Source: Vibrio salinus (GTDB taxonomy: Bacteria; Pseudomonadota; Gammaproteobacteria; Enterobacterales; Vibrionaceae). From it: a stretch of 64,000 nt of DNA. Below, in pieces: positions 28,509 through 39,046 of this stretch. The notes below the pieces were generated by a model. That model had not been told where the DNA came from and made no database searches. It worked only from the letters and a program-made list of their open reading frames with translations. The position numbers and the translations under genes were made by a program. The stretch lies in the NCBI RefSeq assembly GCF_021272385.1, contig NZ_JAJSDZ010000005.1, positions 620,001-684,000 of the forward strand. The letters are read 5' to 3'. Numbering within the stretch: position 1 is the first letter of the stretch; each line of letters opens with the position of its first letter.

Positions 28509-31500
28509 TTACTCATCAGAACCATTTATCCGATCTATCAATTCTTTTGCCTGACGGCGGATACCATCATCCCCGTCAACAATCGCTTCTTCCAATAATT
28601 TGATTGCACCCTGCTCATCATTCATTTCCATATAAATTTTAGCAAGATCCAATTTACCAGATGCCTCTGCATTACTATCCACATCAATATCACTAATATT
28701 ACCGATCACATCAGGGAATTCATTCAGACCAACATCCAGTTTTAAATCCTGTTCTTCAAATTCACCGCCATCAGCATCAACCTGAGCCATCAGTTCATCG
28801 ATGCTCATATAATTTTTCTCTTTTGGATCATCATCAACGATATTATCCTGAACAGCCCAGTTTTCATTTTCTAATTCAGGCTCAGCCGTTTGAATATCTT
28901 CCCGCCAAATATCCTGTTCATCATCCGGAATATCTGACGCAATATCATTCTGCTGCTCAGGGGAAAGCTTAAATCCATTCCAATCTTCACCATCCAAACC
29001 TTCTAACATCGTTTCGATGTTCATACCGCCACTGTCAATAAAATCATCATCCATCGAAGATGATATGGTGTAATGATCTGAAGCCTCCTCTTCTGATAAA
29101 AGCTCATCAAGCGCTTTTTCATCAAAAACAGCCCGCGAAACCTCTTTCAGACGATCATTAGTACCAGCAGCGTTTTCGGTTGTTTTTTCCAGTAATTCAT
29201 ATTCATCAAAATCAGGAAGCTCATCGTCATCAAGCTCAAACCGCTCATTCTGTTCACTTATAGGCTCAATAATTTCAGGTGCATATTCTGTTTCTGAATC
29301 ATAACTATCCAGGGCATCTTCTTCACTAAACTCTGGTAATTCCTCATCTGCCAATGCTACCGGCTCTTCAGCTTCCACATCGGATTCTGGCTCCAACGGC
29401 TGTGGCTCGGTTTCAGTCGGCTCCGGCTCAGCCGTCAACGCCTCATCTAACGCGACTTCTTCATCCAACAGCGCTTCATCATCTTCCGGCGTTGATAACT
29501 CGGGTTCGCTGACTTCCTCGCCAGCCAGACTATCTTCTTCGGTAAATTCCGGTAACTCTTCATCCGCCAATACTACCGGCTCTTCAGCTTCCACAACGGA
29601 CTCAGGATCCAACGGCTGTGGTGCGGTTTCAGTCGGCTCCGGCTCAGCCGTCAACGCCTCATCTAACGCGACTTCTTCATCCAACAGCGCTTCATCATCT
29701 TCCGGCGTTGATAACTCGGGTTCGCTGACTTTCTCGCCAGCCAGAGTATCTTCTTCGGTAAATTCCGGTAATTCTTCATCCGTCAGCGTCGCCGGTGCTT
29801 CAGCTTCCACAACGGACTCAGATTCCAACGGCTGTGGTGCGGTTTCAGTCGGCTCCGGCTCAGCCGTCAACGCCTCATCTAACGCGACTTCTTCATCCAA
29901 CAGCGCTTCATCATCTTCCGGTGTTGATAACTCGGGTTCGCTGACTTCCTCGCCAGCCAGACTATCTTCTTCGGTAAATTCCGGTAATTCTTCATCCGTC
30001 AGCGTCGCTGGTGCTTCAGCTTCCACAACGGACTCAGACTCCAACGGCTGTGGTGCGGTTTCAGTCGGCTCCGGCTCAACCGTCAACGCCTCATCTAACG
30101 CGACTTCTTCATCCAACAGCGCTTCATCATCTTCCGACGTTGATAACTCGGGTTCGCTGACTTCCTCGCCAGCCAGACTATCTTCTTCGGTAAATTCCGG
30201 TAATTCTTCATCCGTCAGCGTCGCTGGTGCTTCAGCTTCCACAACGGACTCAGACTCCAACGGCTGTGATACGGTTTCAGTCGGCTCCGGCTCAGCCGTC
30301 AACGCCTCATCTAACGCGACTTCTTCATCCAACAGCGCTTCATCATCTTCCGGCGTTGATAACTCGGGTTCGCTGGCTTCCTCGCCAGCCAGACTATCTT
30401 CTTCGGTAAATTCCGGTAACTCTTCATCCGCCAATACTACCGGCTCTTCAGCTTCCACAACGGACTCAGGATCCAACGGCTGTGGTGCGGTTTCAGTCGG
30501 CTCCGGCTCAGCCGTCAACGCCTCATCTAACGCGACTTCTTCATCCAACAGCGTTTCATCATCTTCCGGCGTTGATAACTCGGGTTCACTGACTTCCTCG
30601 CCAGCCAGAATATCTTCTTCGGTAAATTCCGGTAATTCTTCATCCGTCAGCGTCGCCGGTGCTTCAGCTTCCACAACGGACTCAGGATCCAACGGCTGTG
30701 GTGCGGTTTCAGTCGGCTCCGGCTCAGCCGTCAACGCCTCATCTAACGCGACTTCTTCATCCAACAGCGTTTCATCATCTTCCGGCGTTGATAACTCGGG
30801 TTCGCTGACTTCCTCGCCAACCAGAGTATCTTCTTCGGTAAATTCCGGTAATTCTTCATCCGTCAGCGTCGCCGGCTCTTCAGCTTCCACAACGGACTCA
30901 GGATCCAACGGCTGTGATACGGTTTCAGTCGGCTCCGGCTCAGCCGTCAACGCCTCATCTAACGCGACTTCTTCATCCAACAGCGTTTCATCATCTTCCG
31001 GCGTTGATAACTCGGGCTCGCTGACTTCCTCGCCAGCCAGACTATCTTCTTCGGTAAATTCCGGTAACTCTTCATCTGCCAATGCTACCGGCTCTTCAGC
31101 TTCCACAACGGACTCAGGATCCAACGGCTGTGGCACCATTTCAGGTTCGCTAACTTCTGCCTCTGTAACTGGCTCAGGTTCTTCGGATAAAACGTCTTCA
31201 ACAACGTCCGGTTGAAATTCGTTCTCTACTACACCAGAAGTTACGCTATCATCTTCATCACCAATATCCCAATCATCATCCTGAGGCACTCCAAACTCAT
31301 TAGCCTGGACATCTTCCTGCACCTCAACATCGTCAGCAACCGGAGTTTCTTCGGTATCATGACCTTCAATTTCAGGATTAAAATCAAAATCATCCTCAAG
31401 GGTACTTCCATCGAGGTCCATATCATCCAGTAACGGATCGTTTTCAGGCACCGAATCAAGTAAATCATCGAGAAAATCATCGCTATTGAAATCTTCCGAA

Positions 31501-33497
31501 TCATCATCAACAGTAGCATCAGGCTCAGATTCCTGAGCATTCTTCTCAATTTCAATCAGTTCATCTAAGAATTCTGTACCATCATCAATGGGATCATTAG
31601 ATAATTCAGGATCAGAAACATTATTTAATGTTTCATTATCTTCAATTTCCCCATCAGATATTGCTTCTGAAATATCGGATTCTTCAAGAAGTTCATCCAG
31701 AGTCGCCGCTGAATTTAAAAGATCTTCATCAAAGTCATCATCGTCACTGGATAAATCAAACTGTGAAGAAAGTTCATCTAATTCTTTATCCCAATCAGTT
31801 TGCTCTGCATTATCATCTTCGGCATCAACCAGTTCATCTAATAAAGATGTGTCATCATCACTCAGAAGGCTTTCTTCGTAATCATCATCACTATCAAGGT
31901 TATAATCTTCTTCACTTAGCGCATTATCTTCAATTTCATCAAGATTAGCCTGAGATTCAATATTATCGAACAGATCATCAAGCTCACTATCTGATGCGAT
32001 AGACGCATCACCGACACCAAGATTAGAAAATTCCCCGGCTTCTTTACCGGTTACATCCTCGGCAGATTCAGACGATTCTGATGCTTCTTCAAGATTGTCT
32101 AAATCTTCAACTCCTGATAGCAAACTCTCAATATCATCCTGCGATATAATTGAATCTTCCGCACTCTCTTTGGGTTCATCAGAAAGATCAAAATCATCAT
32201 CAAGATCATTGGCAACTTCATCCAGAGCTTTTTCCATTTCTTCAAGGCCAACAGCCTTGTCATCGGCATTGACACTGATGCCATTCGCACTCTCACCGGA
32301 TAAAGTATCGTCTATATCAACGCCTATGAAATCGCCATCATCACCCACTGCCGCAAATGGGTCCTCAGCATCTTCCCCATCTTCAAGACTAATGCTTAGA
32401 TCGCTGTCTTCCAGCTCAGCGAAAACATCGTCTGCATTAACATCATCTTCATCCTTATCATCTGCTGCAAAAAGATCATCATCCAACATCAGATCATCAA
32501 CACCTTCAGATGGGATTTCTCCGATATTAATTGCCTCCGGTTCTTCAGTTTCCTTAACCGTCTCTGTAATCTCTTCTTCTTTTTCACCCCGCTTACGAAT
32601 AAACATGATGATCAGATAAGCGATCAGCGCTCCAGGTATTAAACCAAGACCTAAAATAAACCACCATTTTGAAAGCAGCATATCCAGAGAAGTCGGTGCC
32701 AGCTTGGCGGCCTCTTCACTTTTTCTTTTTTCTTCAGACAACAGTTTTTCGACTTCAGTTCGAATTCGTGTTTCATCATCCAGATTGCTTTTTAAATGTT
32801 CGACTTCGGACTGAACCTTAGAAAGCATTAACATCAAATGGTGATTTTTTTCCTCCAGAGCCAGCAAATTTTCCTGGTCTTTTGTATTCGTCGCCATCTC
32901 AGCTAACTTACTTTGCAGACTATTAGCTGTATTTTTTCCTGCCTCCTCAACAGGTGTTGTCTCCGTTCCGACAACTTCCGGCTTACTTTTAACCTCAGCT
33001 ATTTTCTGCTCTGATGTTTTCTGCGTAAGAATAGCTTTCGGCTTAGGAGCAGGTTTTGATTTAGCAATTCTCTGGCTTTCAGCCTCTCTGTCCAGACGAA
33101 TCTGGTGAGTCTTCATCACAGCAACAGCTTGTTGCGTCGTAACACTTCTGACCTGAGCCAGTGACGGGATTCTAATGGTACTTCCCGGAATCAGACTGTG
33201 AATATTCTGATTTTCAAAAGCGCCGGGGTTTAGCTCGAATATAGCTAACAAAGTTTGTTGAACGGTAACCTGTCTGGATGGACGTAACTTTGATGCAATA
33301 GACCACAGCGTTTCATCCCCCTTTGTAGGACCATAAAACTTCGATGGTTGCTGGTTGACTGGCAGCTTATACTCAGGCGCATCCTGTATCCGTCCTGACG
33401 GACCAATCACCCGAATGCCAGCCGCACTAACGAAAGAAGACTGTGTCACAACTGTTAGAATCACGACGACCAACAGACGTTTTAAAAATTGACGCAT
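28509..33497 (-). CDS. fimV: FimV/HubP-type polar landmark protein with large acidic repeat region
   Basis: A 1662-residue inner-membrane protein. Order: signal peptide (about 1-26), LysM-like periplasmic peptidoglycan-binding region (about 55-115, DETLWSIASKLRPSRQVTVQQTLLAI), coiled coil (about 205-260), one membrane helix (about 277-300), then a very long acidic cytoplasmic part. Residues about 788-1380 are eight nearly identical 72-residue repeats (DEELPEFTEEDSLAGEE...). The end is the conserved FimV C-terminal TPR-like domain (LDLAKIYMEMNDEQGAIKLLEEA). In vibrios this protein, HubP, anchors ParA1, chemotaxis and flagellar factors at the old pole. Position before truA is conserved. Confidence 0.95.
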   Translation of the reverse strand: MRQFLKRLLVVVILTVVTQSSFVSAAGIRVIGPSGRIQDAPEYKLPVNQQPSKFYGPTKGDETLWSIASKLRPSRQVTVQQTLLAIFELNPGAFENQNIHSLIPGSTIRIPSLAQVRSVTTQQAVAVMKTHQIRLDREAESQRIAKSKPAPKPKAILTQKTSEQKIAEVKSKPEVVGTETTPVEEAGKNTANSLQSKLAEMATNTKDQENLLALEEKNHHLMLMLSKVQSEVEHLKSNLDDETRIRTEVEKLLSEEKRKSEEAAKLAPTSLDMLLSKWWFILGLGLIPGALIAYLIIMFIRKRGEKEEEITETVKETEEPEAINIGEIPSEGVDDLMLDDDLFAADDKDEDDVNADDVFAELEDSDLSISLEDGEDAEDPFAAVGDDGDFIGVDIDDTLSGESANGISVNADDKAVGLEEMEKALDEVANDLDDDFDLSDEPKESAEDSIISQDDIESLLSGVEDLDNLEEASESSESAEDVTGKEAGEFSNLGVGDASIASDSELDDLFDNIESQANLDEIEDNALSEEDYNLDSDDDYEESLLSDDDTSLLDELVDAEDDNAEQTDWDKELDELSSQFDLSSDDDDFDEDLLNSAATLDELLEESDISEAISDGEIEDNETLNNVSDPELSNDPIDDGTEFLDELIEIEKNAQESEPDATVDDDSEDFNSDDFLDDLLDSVPENDPLLDDMDLDGSTLEDDFDFNPEIEGHDTEETPVADDVEVQEDVQANEFGVPQDDDWDIGDEDDSVTSGVVENEFQPDVVEDVLSEEPEPVTEAEVSEPEMVPQPLDPESVVEAEEPVALADEELPEFTEEDSLAGEEVSEPELSTPEDDETLLDEEVALDEALTAEPEPTETVSQPLDPESVVEAEEPATLTDEELPEFTEEDTLVGEEVSEPELSTPEDDETLLDEEVALDEALTAEPEPTETAPQPLDPESVVEAEAPATLTDEELPEFTEEDILAGEEVSEPELSTPEDDETLLDEEVALDEALTAEPEPTETAPQPLDPESVVEAEEPVVLADEELPEFTEEDSLAGEEASEPELSTPEDDEALLDEEVALDEALTAEPEPTETVSQPLESESVVEAEAPATLTDEELPEFTEEDSLAGEEVSEPELSTSEDDEALLDEEVALDEALTVEPEPTETAPQPLESESVVEAEAPATLTDEELPEFTEEDSLAGEEVSEPELSTPEDDEALLDEEVALDEALTAEPEPTETAPQPLESESVVEAEAPATLTDEELPEFTEEDTLAGEKVSEPELSTPEDDEALLDEEVALDEALTAEPEPTETAPQPLDPESVVEAEEPVVLADEELPEFTEEDSLAGEEVSEPELSTPEDDEALLDEEVALDEALTAEPEPTETEPQPLEPESDVEAEEPVALADEELPEFSEEDALDSYDSETEYAPEIIEPISEQNERFELDDDELPDFDEYELLEKTTENAAGTNDRLKEVSRAVFDEKALDELLSEEEASDHYTISSSMDDDFIDSGGMNIETMLEGLDGEDWNGFKLSPEQQNDIASDIPDDEQDIWREDIQTAEPELENENWAVQDNIVDDDPKEKNYMSIDELMAQVDADGGEFEEQDLKLDVGLNEFPDVIGNISDIDVDSNAEASGKLDLAKIYMEMNDEQGAIKLLEEAIVDGDDGIRRQAKELIDRINGSDE
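29371..31098 (-). repeat. Eight 216-bp tandem coding repeats in fimV
   Basis: The marker GCTTCCAC occurs at 29371, 29587, 29803, 30019, 30235, 30451, 30667, 30883 and 31099, exactly 216 apart each time. A second marker, CATCCAACAG, gives the same period (29462 to 30974). Units differ by only a few bases and differences are shared in mosaic fashion, for example GGATCC versus GATTCC/GACTCC variants. Each unit encodes 72 acidic residues. Confidence 0.97.
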
Positions 33498-33660
33498 AAA
33501 AGGCTCAGCTATGTGCTTTGATAATATAAAAATTAATATTCTGTTAAATATATCGGATTACGAGAGCAAAACTATAGTAGAACAGGAAAAAATGTGTTTC
33601 GACTTCAATATTTATTCTTTTTTTCACATATTTGTTGCCTTTTTACATATCCAAACCAAT

Positions 33661-33683
33661 AAAAGCCAGCTATGCTGGCTTTT
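33661..33683. terminator. Terminator downstream of glnS
   Basis: AAAAGCCAGC (33661-33670), loop TAT, GCTGGCTTTT (33674-33683): a 10-bp perfect stem with A and T flanks. On the minus strand it lies 29 bases after the glnS stop. Confidence 0.88.
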
Positions 33684-33711
33684 ATCATTAAGGGAATAAT
33701 TTATGTAAAAA

Positions 33712-35382
33712 TTATTTAGCTTCAATTTTTGCCCATGTATCACGCAGACCAACCGTACGGTTAAACACTAATGCATCAGCAGTCGAATCTTTGTTATCAG
33801 GACAGAAATAACCGATACGCTCAAACTGGAATGTTTCTCCGGCTTGTGCTTTCTTAAGACCGGCTTCAACAACCCCCTGTTTTTTGATTAGCGAATCCGG
33901 GTTAATCGTCGCCTTGAAATCGCTGGCAGCCCCAGGATTCGGTATCGTAAATAAACGATCATATACACGAATCTCAGCAGGAAGACCTTTTTCAACAGAA
34001 ACCCAGTGAATAACCCCTTTGATTTTACGTCCATCACTTGGATTGTTACCCAACGTTTCCGGATCACAGGTACAGAAAATCGTGGTAATTTCACCATTTT
34101 CATCTTTCTCAACCCGTTCAGCCTTCACCACATAAGCACCACGTAAACGAACCTCTTTACCCAGAACAAGACGTTTGTACTTTTTATTTGCTTCTTCTCT
34201 GAAATCTTCTCGTTCAATCCAAAGTTCGCGGGTAAATGGCACCTCCCGCTCACCCATTTCAGGTTTATTTGGATGATTTGCCAGCTTCAGGTATTCAACT
34301 TTATCTGCATCATAGTTTTCAATAACGACTTTAACCGGGTCAAGAACCGCCATTGCCCGTGGTGCATTTTCATTCAAATCATCGCGAATACACGATTCTA
34401 ATGAACTAAACTCAATCGTATTTTCCTGTTTTGTCACACCAATGCGTTTACAGAATTCACGAATCGAAGCCGAAGTAAATCCCCGACGGCGTAAACCAGA
34501 AATGGTCGGCATCCTTGGATCGTCCCAGCCTTCAACTAATTTTTCTGTCACTAATTGATTCAGTTTACGCTTGGACATCACCGTATACTCAAGATTCAAA
34601 CGGCTGAATTCATACTGGCGAGGATGGCAACCAACCGAAAGGTTATCCAAAACCCAGTCGTATAAACGACGGTTATCCTGAAACTCAAGAGTGCATATAG
34701 AGTGTGTAATTCCTTCAAGCGCATCTGAAAGACAGTGGGTGAAATCGTACATTGGGTAAATGCACCATTTGTCTCCAGTCTGGTGATGAGATGCAAAACG
34801 AACACGATAAATAACAGGATCACGCATCACCATGAAAGATGACGACATATCTATCTTCGCTCTCAGACAAGCTTCACCTTCTTTAAAACCACCAGAACGC
34901 ATTTTTTCAAACAATGCCAGATTTTCTTCAACAGAGCGGTCTCTGAATGGGCTATCTTTACCTGGATGAGTCAATGTTCCCCGGTATTCGCGAATTTGCT
35001 CAGGCGTCAATTCTTCAACGTAAGCCAGACCCTTTTCAATCAATTCGAGGGCATATTCATAAAGTTTATCAAAATAATCAGAAGAATAATGAATATCACC
35101 GGCCCAGGAGAATCCTAACCACTTAACGTCTTCTTTAATGGAATCAACGTACTCAATATCTTCTTTTTCAGGGTTAGTATCATCAAAACGTAAGTTACAC
35201 TGCCCCTGATAATCCTGTGCAATACCAAAGTTTAAACAAATTGACTTTGCGTGTCCGATATGAAGATAACCGTTTGGCTCCGGTGGGAAACGAGTATGAA
35301 CACTTGTATGTTTACCTTCCGCTAGATCTTTATCTATGATCTGACGGATGAAATTCGATGGACGAGCCTCAGCTTCACTCAT
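33712..35382 (-). CDS. glnS: Glutaminyl-tRNA synthetase
   Basis: Charges tRNA-Gln. The 556-residue class I enzyme has HIGH as HIGH in [21 protein letters not shown] (about residues 40-43), the KMSKS equivalent VMSKRKL near residue 270, and the two C-terminal beta-barrel anticodon-binding domains ([15 protein letters not shown]...[10 protein letters not shown]). Full length relative to E. coli GlnS (554 aa). Upstream is a long gap before nagC. Confidence 0.98.
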   Translation of the reverse strand: MSEAEARPSNFIRQIIDKDLAEGKHTSVHTRFPPEPNGYLHIGHAKSICLNFGIAQDYQGQCNLRFDDTNPEKEDIEYVDSIKEDVKWLGFSWAGDIHYSSDYFDKLYEYALELIEKGLAYVEELTPEQIREYRGTLTHPGKDSPFRDRSVEENLALFEKMRSGGFKEGEACLRAKIDMSSSFMVMRDPVIYRVRFASHHQTGDKWCIYPMYDFTHCLSDALEGITHSICTLEFQDNRRLYDWVLDNLSVGCHPRQYEFSRLNLEYTVMSKRKLNQLVTEKLVEGWDDPRMPTISGLRRRGFTSASIREFCKRIGVTKQENTIEFSSLESCIRDDLNENAPRAMAVLDPVKVVIENYDADKVEYLKLANHPNKPEMGEREVPFTRELWIEREDFREEANKKYKRLVLGKEVRLRGAYVVKAERVEKDENGEITTIFCTCDPETLGNNPSDGRKIKGVIHWVSVEKGLPAEIRVYDRLFTIPNPGAASDFKATINPDSLIKKQGVVEAGLKKAQAGETFQFERIGYFCPDNKDSTADALVFNRTVGLRDTWAKIEAK

Positions 35383-35989
35383 CTATATCACCTCAAAAAC
35401 GTTAGTATTGCCAGAGTACTTGTTGAAAATTTAACGAGTACAAACCTAAATTGCCCGTAATGATCCACAATTATGCCTCATTGCACAATATTATCTCTCG
35501 AATATTTATCAATATTTCCTTATTTCGATAAAGATTCTTCCTGATTTAGTCACTAACAACTATAAATCGCTCATACCAAACAACTCATTATGTTTAAATA
35601 TCGCTCACACTTTATTGTGAGTTCATAATCTGCGGAATCTTTTTACAAACCGGATATCCAAAGAAACAGTCAGGGCGTCACACAAAATACATAATATAGT
35701 GATGTATTCCACAGCCTGAACCTATCGGTATTCAGATTACTTTATTTTTATGATCAAAAAAGTATATTAATGCGTGAAGTTGTTGAAAGTAACGATATGA
35801 TACAAAATCATGGACTGATTTTTCTATCAATCGTATATGACCGTAATTTTACGCTGTTCCTTTTCTGAATAAGCTCAGCGACATCAATATATCAAGTCAT
35901 TACTTCATTAACAGAAACCAGAAATGAGTCAGAATTAGCTCATTTTTCATACTATATACAATTATAAATGCAAGTCGAGCAATCAAGTA
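35383..35989. other. 607-base intergenic region between glnS and nagC
   Basis: AT-rich, with the divergent promoters of glnS and nagC presumably inside. One short perfect inverted repeat, CTCACA-N6-TGTGAG, lies at 35604-35621. A 32-codon ORF (35770-35868) has no ribosome-binding site and is not convincing. I see no remnant of nagE or nagA. Confidence 0.55.
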
Positions 35990-37204
35990 ATGAATGGTAC
36001 ACAAAAAGGCAACGTTGATTTAGTTAAGCAATTAAACGGTGCTGCAGTCTACAGGCTTATCGACCAGAAAGGACCAATTTCAAGAATTCAGGTTGCAGAG
36101 TTAAGTCAACTGGCTCCGGCCAGCGTAACAAAAATAACCCGCCAATTACTCGAAAAAGGATTGATAAAAGAAGTCGCTCAGCAAGCATCAACCGGTGGCA
36201 GAAGAGCCATTTCTTTAAAGACAGAAACGTCGCCATTCCACTCTATAGCTGTCCGGCTGGGGCGTGACTATGTACAAGTATCATTATATGATCTTGGTGC
36301 AAACGAAATCGCCTCGGAATATCATGAATTCAATTATCTTCACCAAAACGAACTTATCGAAGGTCTGATTGACTATATACGTTCTTTTATTCATTCCTAC
36401 AAAGAGCAGATGGAGCAACTCATTGCTATTGGTATTGTACTCCCTGGCTTAGTAAACCCGGAGCTGGGTGTCGTTGAGTACATGCACAATGTCGAAATTG
36501 ATGCACTTTCTCTCGGCGATATTATCCATGATCATTTTGGTGTTGAATGTTTCATTGGTAATGACATCAGAGGCTTAGCACTTGCTGAACACTACTTTGG
36601 TGCAAGCAAAGACAGCCAAGATTCCATTTTGATCAGTGTTGGTAGAGGAACCGGTGCCGGGATGATTGTTAATGGTCAGATATTTCTTGGGTATAACCGT
36701 AATGTTGGTGAAATCGGACACATTCAGATTGATCCTTTGGGAGACCGCTGTCAGTGTGGTAACTTTGGGTGCCTGGAAACGGTCGCCTCTAACCCGGCTA
36801 TACTGAGACGTGTTCACCAACTTCTGGAACAAGGCCACCCTTCGTCACTTGCTGAACTGAGTAGTATTGCCATTGAAGATATTTGCGCTCATGCCAATTT
36901 AGGTGACGAATTATCACGTCAAATCCTGTTCAATGTCGGAAACCATATTGGCAAAGCCGTTGCTATCACCGTAAACCTATTTAACCCACAGAAAATTGTG
37001 ATTGCCGGTCAGATCACGACAGCAAAAGATTTGATTTTCCCCGCCATTGAGCGAAATGTTGAAAGCCAGTCGCTCAAAGCCTTCTATAAAAACTTACCTA
37101 TTGTTGCATCCGAAGTGTACAAACAACCCACTATTGCGGCGTTTGCCATGATAAAAAGAGCCATGTTGAATGGTGTCTTACTGCAAAAATTGATGGGTGA
37201 ATGA
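35990..37204 (+). CDS. nagC: NagC, ROK-family N-acetylglucosamine repressor
   Basis: Represses GlcNAc and chitin-sugar genes and is relieved by GlcNAc-6-phosphate. The 404-residue protein has an N-terminal winged helix (GAAVYRLIDQKGPISRIQVAELSQL...ASVTKITRQLLEKGLI), the ROK kinase-like fold (GIVLPGLVN, SVGRGTGAGMIVNGQ), and the ROK zinc site GHIQIDPLGDRCQCGNFGCLE. Standalone here: neither nagA nor nagE is adjacent. The paralogue Mlc is the main alternative, but RISRIQVA/RRAISL-type segments fit vibrio NagC better. Confidence 0.9.
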   Translation: MNGTQKGNVDLVKQLNGAAVYRLIDQKGPISRIQVAELSQLAPASVTKITRQLLEKGLIKEVAQQASTGGRRAISLKTETSPFHSIAVRLGRDYVQVSLYDLGANEIASEYHEFNYLHQNELIEGLIDYIRSFIHSYKEQMEQLIAIGIVLPGLVNPELGVVEYMHNVEIDALSLGDIIHDHFGVECFIGNDIRGLALAEHYFGASKDSQDSILISVGRGTGAGMIVNGQIFLGYNRNVGEIGHIQIDPLGDRCQCGNFGCLETVASNPAILRRVHQLLEQGHPSSLAELSSIAIEDICAHANLGDELSRQILFNVGNHIGKAVAITVNLFNPQKIVIAGQITTAKDLIFPAIERNVESQSLKAFYKNLPIVASEVYKQPTIAAFAMIKRAMLNGVLLQKLMGE

Positions 37205-37277
37205 TCATCTTGATGCACTCCTGTTAAGGCGATGTGTTACTATAAACGTCGCCTTTAATTATCAATAGATTATCAAA

Positions 37278-38867
37278 ATGGATCTTATTGTTCTTTCTGC
37301 CGCATTTTTAGCAGGGTATGCAGCCCTAAAAGTCAAACTCCCGCCTCTGGTTGGATTTCTCGCTGCCGGGTTTATCCTTCATCTTTATGGATTCCGACCA
37401 ACGGAAGCGACATCCACACTTTCCGACCTCGGTGTTACCCTTCTTCTTTTTACCATTGGCTTAAAGCTGGATGTCAAAACACTGCTTTCGAAAGAAGTCT
37501 GGTTAGGCGCCACCGTACACAATCTTCTCTCTACCGCAGCCTTTAGCCTGCTGTTAGTCATGCTCAAAAATCTCGGGATTGCCAGTTTTGCAGGCATGTC
37601 TCTTGGTAGTCTGGCCATTATTGGCTTTGCTCTTTCCTTTTCCAGTACTGTTTTTGCCGTCAAAACATTACAGGAAAAAGGTGAATTTAATGCAACGTAT
37701 GGCAATCTGACCATCGGTATTTTAGTCATGCAGGATATATTCGCCGTCTTGTTTCTGACGGCCTCAACAGGAAAAATACCGGAATGGTATGCCGTCGCCC
37801 TGTTTATCCTGCCGTTTATCCGGCCTCTTTTTTATAAACTGCTTGATCACGCCGGCCATGGCGAAATGCTGGTGCTTTCCGGGATGTTCTTTGCTCTTGT
37901 CACGGGGGCCGGGCTGTTTCATCTGGTTGGATTAAAGCCGGATTTAGGGGCAATCATTCTTGGCATGCTGCTGGCAGGACACAGAAAAGCCTCAGAATTA
38001 TCAAAATCGCTGTTAAATTTAAAAGAGCTCTTTCTGGTCTGTTTTTTCCTTAACATCGGTCTGGATGCCGAACCCACTCTGGCCGGTATTTTGCTGGCCT
38101 TTATTTTGATTTTACTGCTGCCGGTAAAAGCATTGTTGTACTATCAGGTGATAAACCGATTCCATTTCCGGGTAAGAACGACGTTTCTTGCCACCCTCAC
38201 CTTACTGAACTTTAGTGAATTTGGGCTAATTGTCGGGGGGCTCGCCTACCGAAGTGGGTGGATAAATTCGGATCTTCTGGTCGCATTGGCGGTCGCCGTG
38301 CCCCTCTCGTTTCTCATTTCCGTTCCGCTCAATAAATTCAGTAATACCCTGTATTTCAATAATCGCAAATTCCTGAAAGAAGTCAGTATGGAAGAGCTTC
38401 ATTCTAAAGATCAGTTGATCTCTCCGGGTCAATCTCAAATTTTGGTTCTGGGAATGGGAAGAATTGGCGCGGGAGCCTATGATGAATTTGAAAGGCAATA
38501 CGGACCTATTTGTCTGGGAGTAGAACTGGTAGAAGAATCCGTGAAACACCATCAGGCGAAAGGACGCAATGTGATCCGGGGGGACGCCACAGACAGTGAT
38601 TTCTGGTCCAGAATTGTCGATACCGGTCAGGTAAGCCTCATTTTACTTTCTATGCCCCATCATCAGGCCAATCAAATTGCACTTGAGCAACTTAAAAGCC
38701 AGGGGTTTAAAGGCAAAATTGCAGCGATAGCAAATTACCCGGACCAGATAGATACCTTATTGGCGTCCGGAGCGCATGCGGCATTTAATGTGTATAGTGA
38801 AGCCGGAAGCGGTTTTGCCAGACATGTCTGTCATGAATTAGATCCCTCATTTCACCCGGCTGATTGA
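37278..38867 (+). CDS. CPA2-family cation:proton antiporter (KefB/YbaL-like)
   Basis: A 529-residue membrane protein. It has about 12 helices (residues 1-350) with the CPA2 motifs LKVKLPPLVGFLAAGFIL, LGVTLLLFTIGLKLD and ALSFSSTVFAVKTLQ, followed by a soluble Rossmann domain starting ILVLGMGRIGAGAYDEFE (about residue 392), of TrkA-N/KTN type. K+/H+ exchange is the usual activity of the family but the ion is not proven by sequence. It lies 73 bases after nagC on the same strand. Confidence 0.9.
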   Translation: MDLIVLSAAFLAGYAALKVKLPPLVGFLAAGFILHLYGFRPTEATSTLSDLGVTLLLFTIGLKLDVKTLLSKEVWLGATVHNLLSTAAFSLLLVMLKNLGIASFAGMSLGSLAIIGFALSFSSTVFAVKTLQEKGEFNATYGNLTIGILVMQDIFAVLFLTASTGKIPEWYAVALFILPFIRPLFYKLLDHAGHGEMLVLSGMFFALVTGAGLFHLVGLKPDLGAIILGMLLAGHRKASELSKSLLNLKELFLVCFFLNIGLDAEPTLAGILLAFILILLLPVKALLYYQVINRFHFRVRTTFLATLTLLNFSEFGLIVGGLAYRSGWINSDLLVALAVAVPLSFLISVPLNKFSNTLYFNNRKFLKEVSMEELHSKDQLISPGQSQILVLGMGRIGAGAYDEFERQYGPICLGVELVEESVKHHQAKGRNVIRGDATDSDFWSRIVDTGQVSLILLSMPHHQANQIALEQLKSQGFKGKIAAIANYPDQIDTLLASGAHAAFNVYSEAGSGFARHVCHELDPSFHPAD

Positions 38868-38889
38868 TGAGGTGTTGATTAAATACTAG

Positions 38890-38998
38890 CTTTCATTAAA
38901 AAATATTTATCATTATTGGTTTACTTTTAAAAAAAATTCACCAACAGAGAATCAATTAAAGATTTTTACTATTTTTGGGTTGTTTTTTTTAATGAAAG
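38890..38998. repeat. 14-bp inverted repeat flanking an 81-base AT-rich segment
   Basis: CTTTCATTAAAAAA (38890-38903) and TTTTTTAATGAAAG (38985-38998) are perfect inverse copies, just upstream of asnB. No flanking target-site duplication is obvious. It may be a long-stem leader RNA structure or a tiny mobile-element remnant. Confidence 0.55.
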
Positions 38999-39046
38999 TG
39001 GCAAATTTAAGCCATCAAGTTAAATAATATAAAAAAAGGAATGAGT

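Noticed and set aside
29371..31098. Regular repeats that could be read as a CRISPR-like array
   Set aside because: The period is 216 bases with no unique spacers, and the repeats are in frame within fimV; no cas genes are nearby.
35604..35621. CTCACA-N6-TGTGAG inverted repeat as a CRP site
   Set aside because: The half-sites are in the wrong order (CRP needs TGTGA-N6-TCACA), and no T run makes it a terminator.
35770..35868. 32-codon ORF in the glnS-nagC gap
   Set aside because: No ribosome-binding site before its ATG, no hydrophobic or familiar motif, and AT-rich sequence in which such short frames are common.
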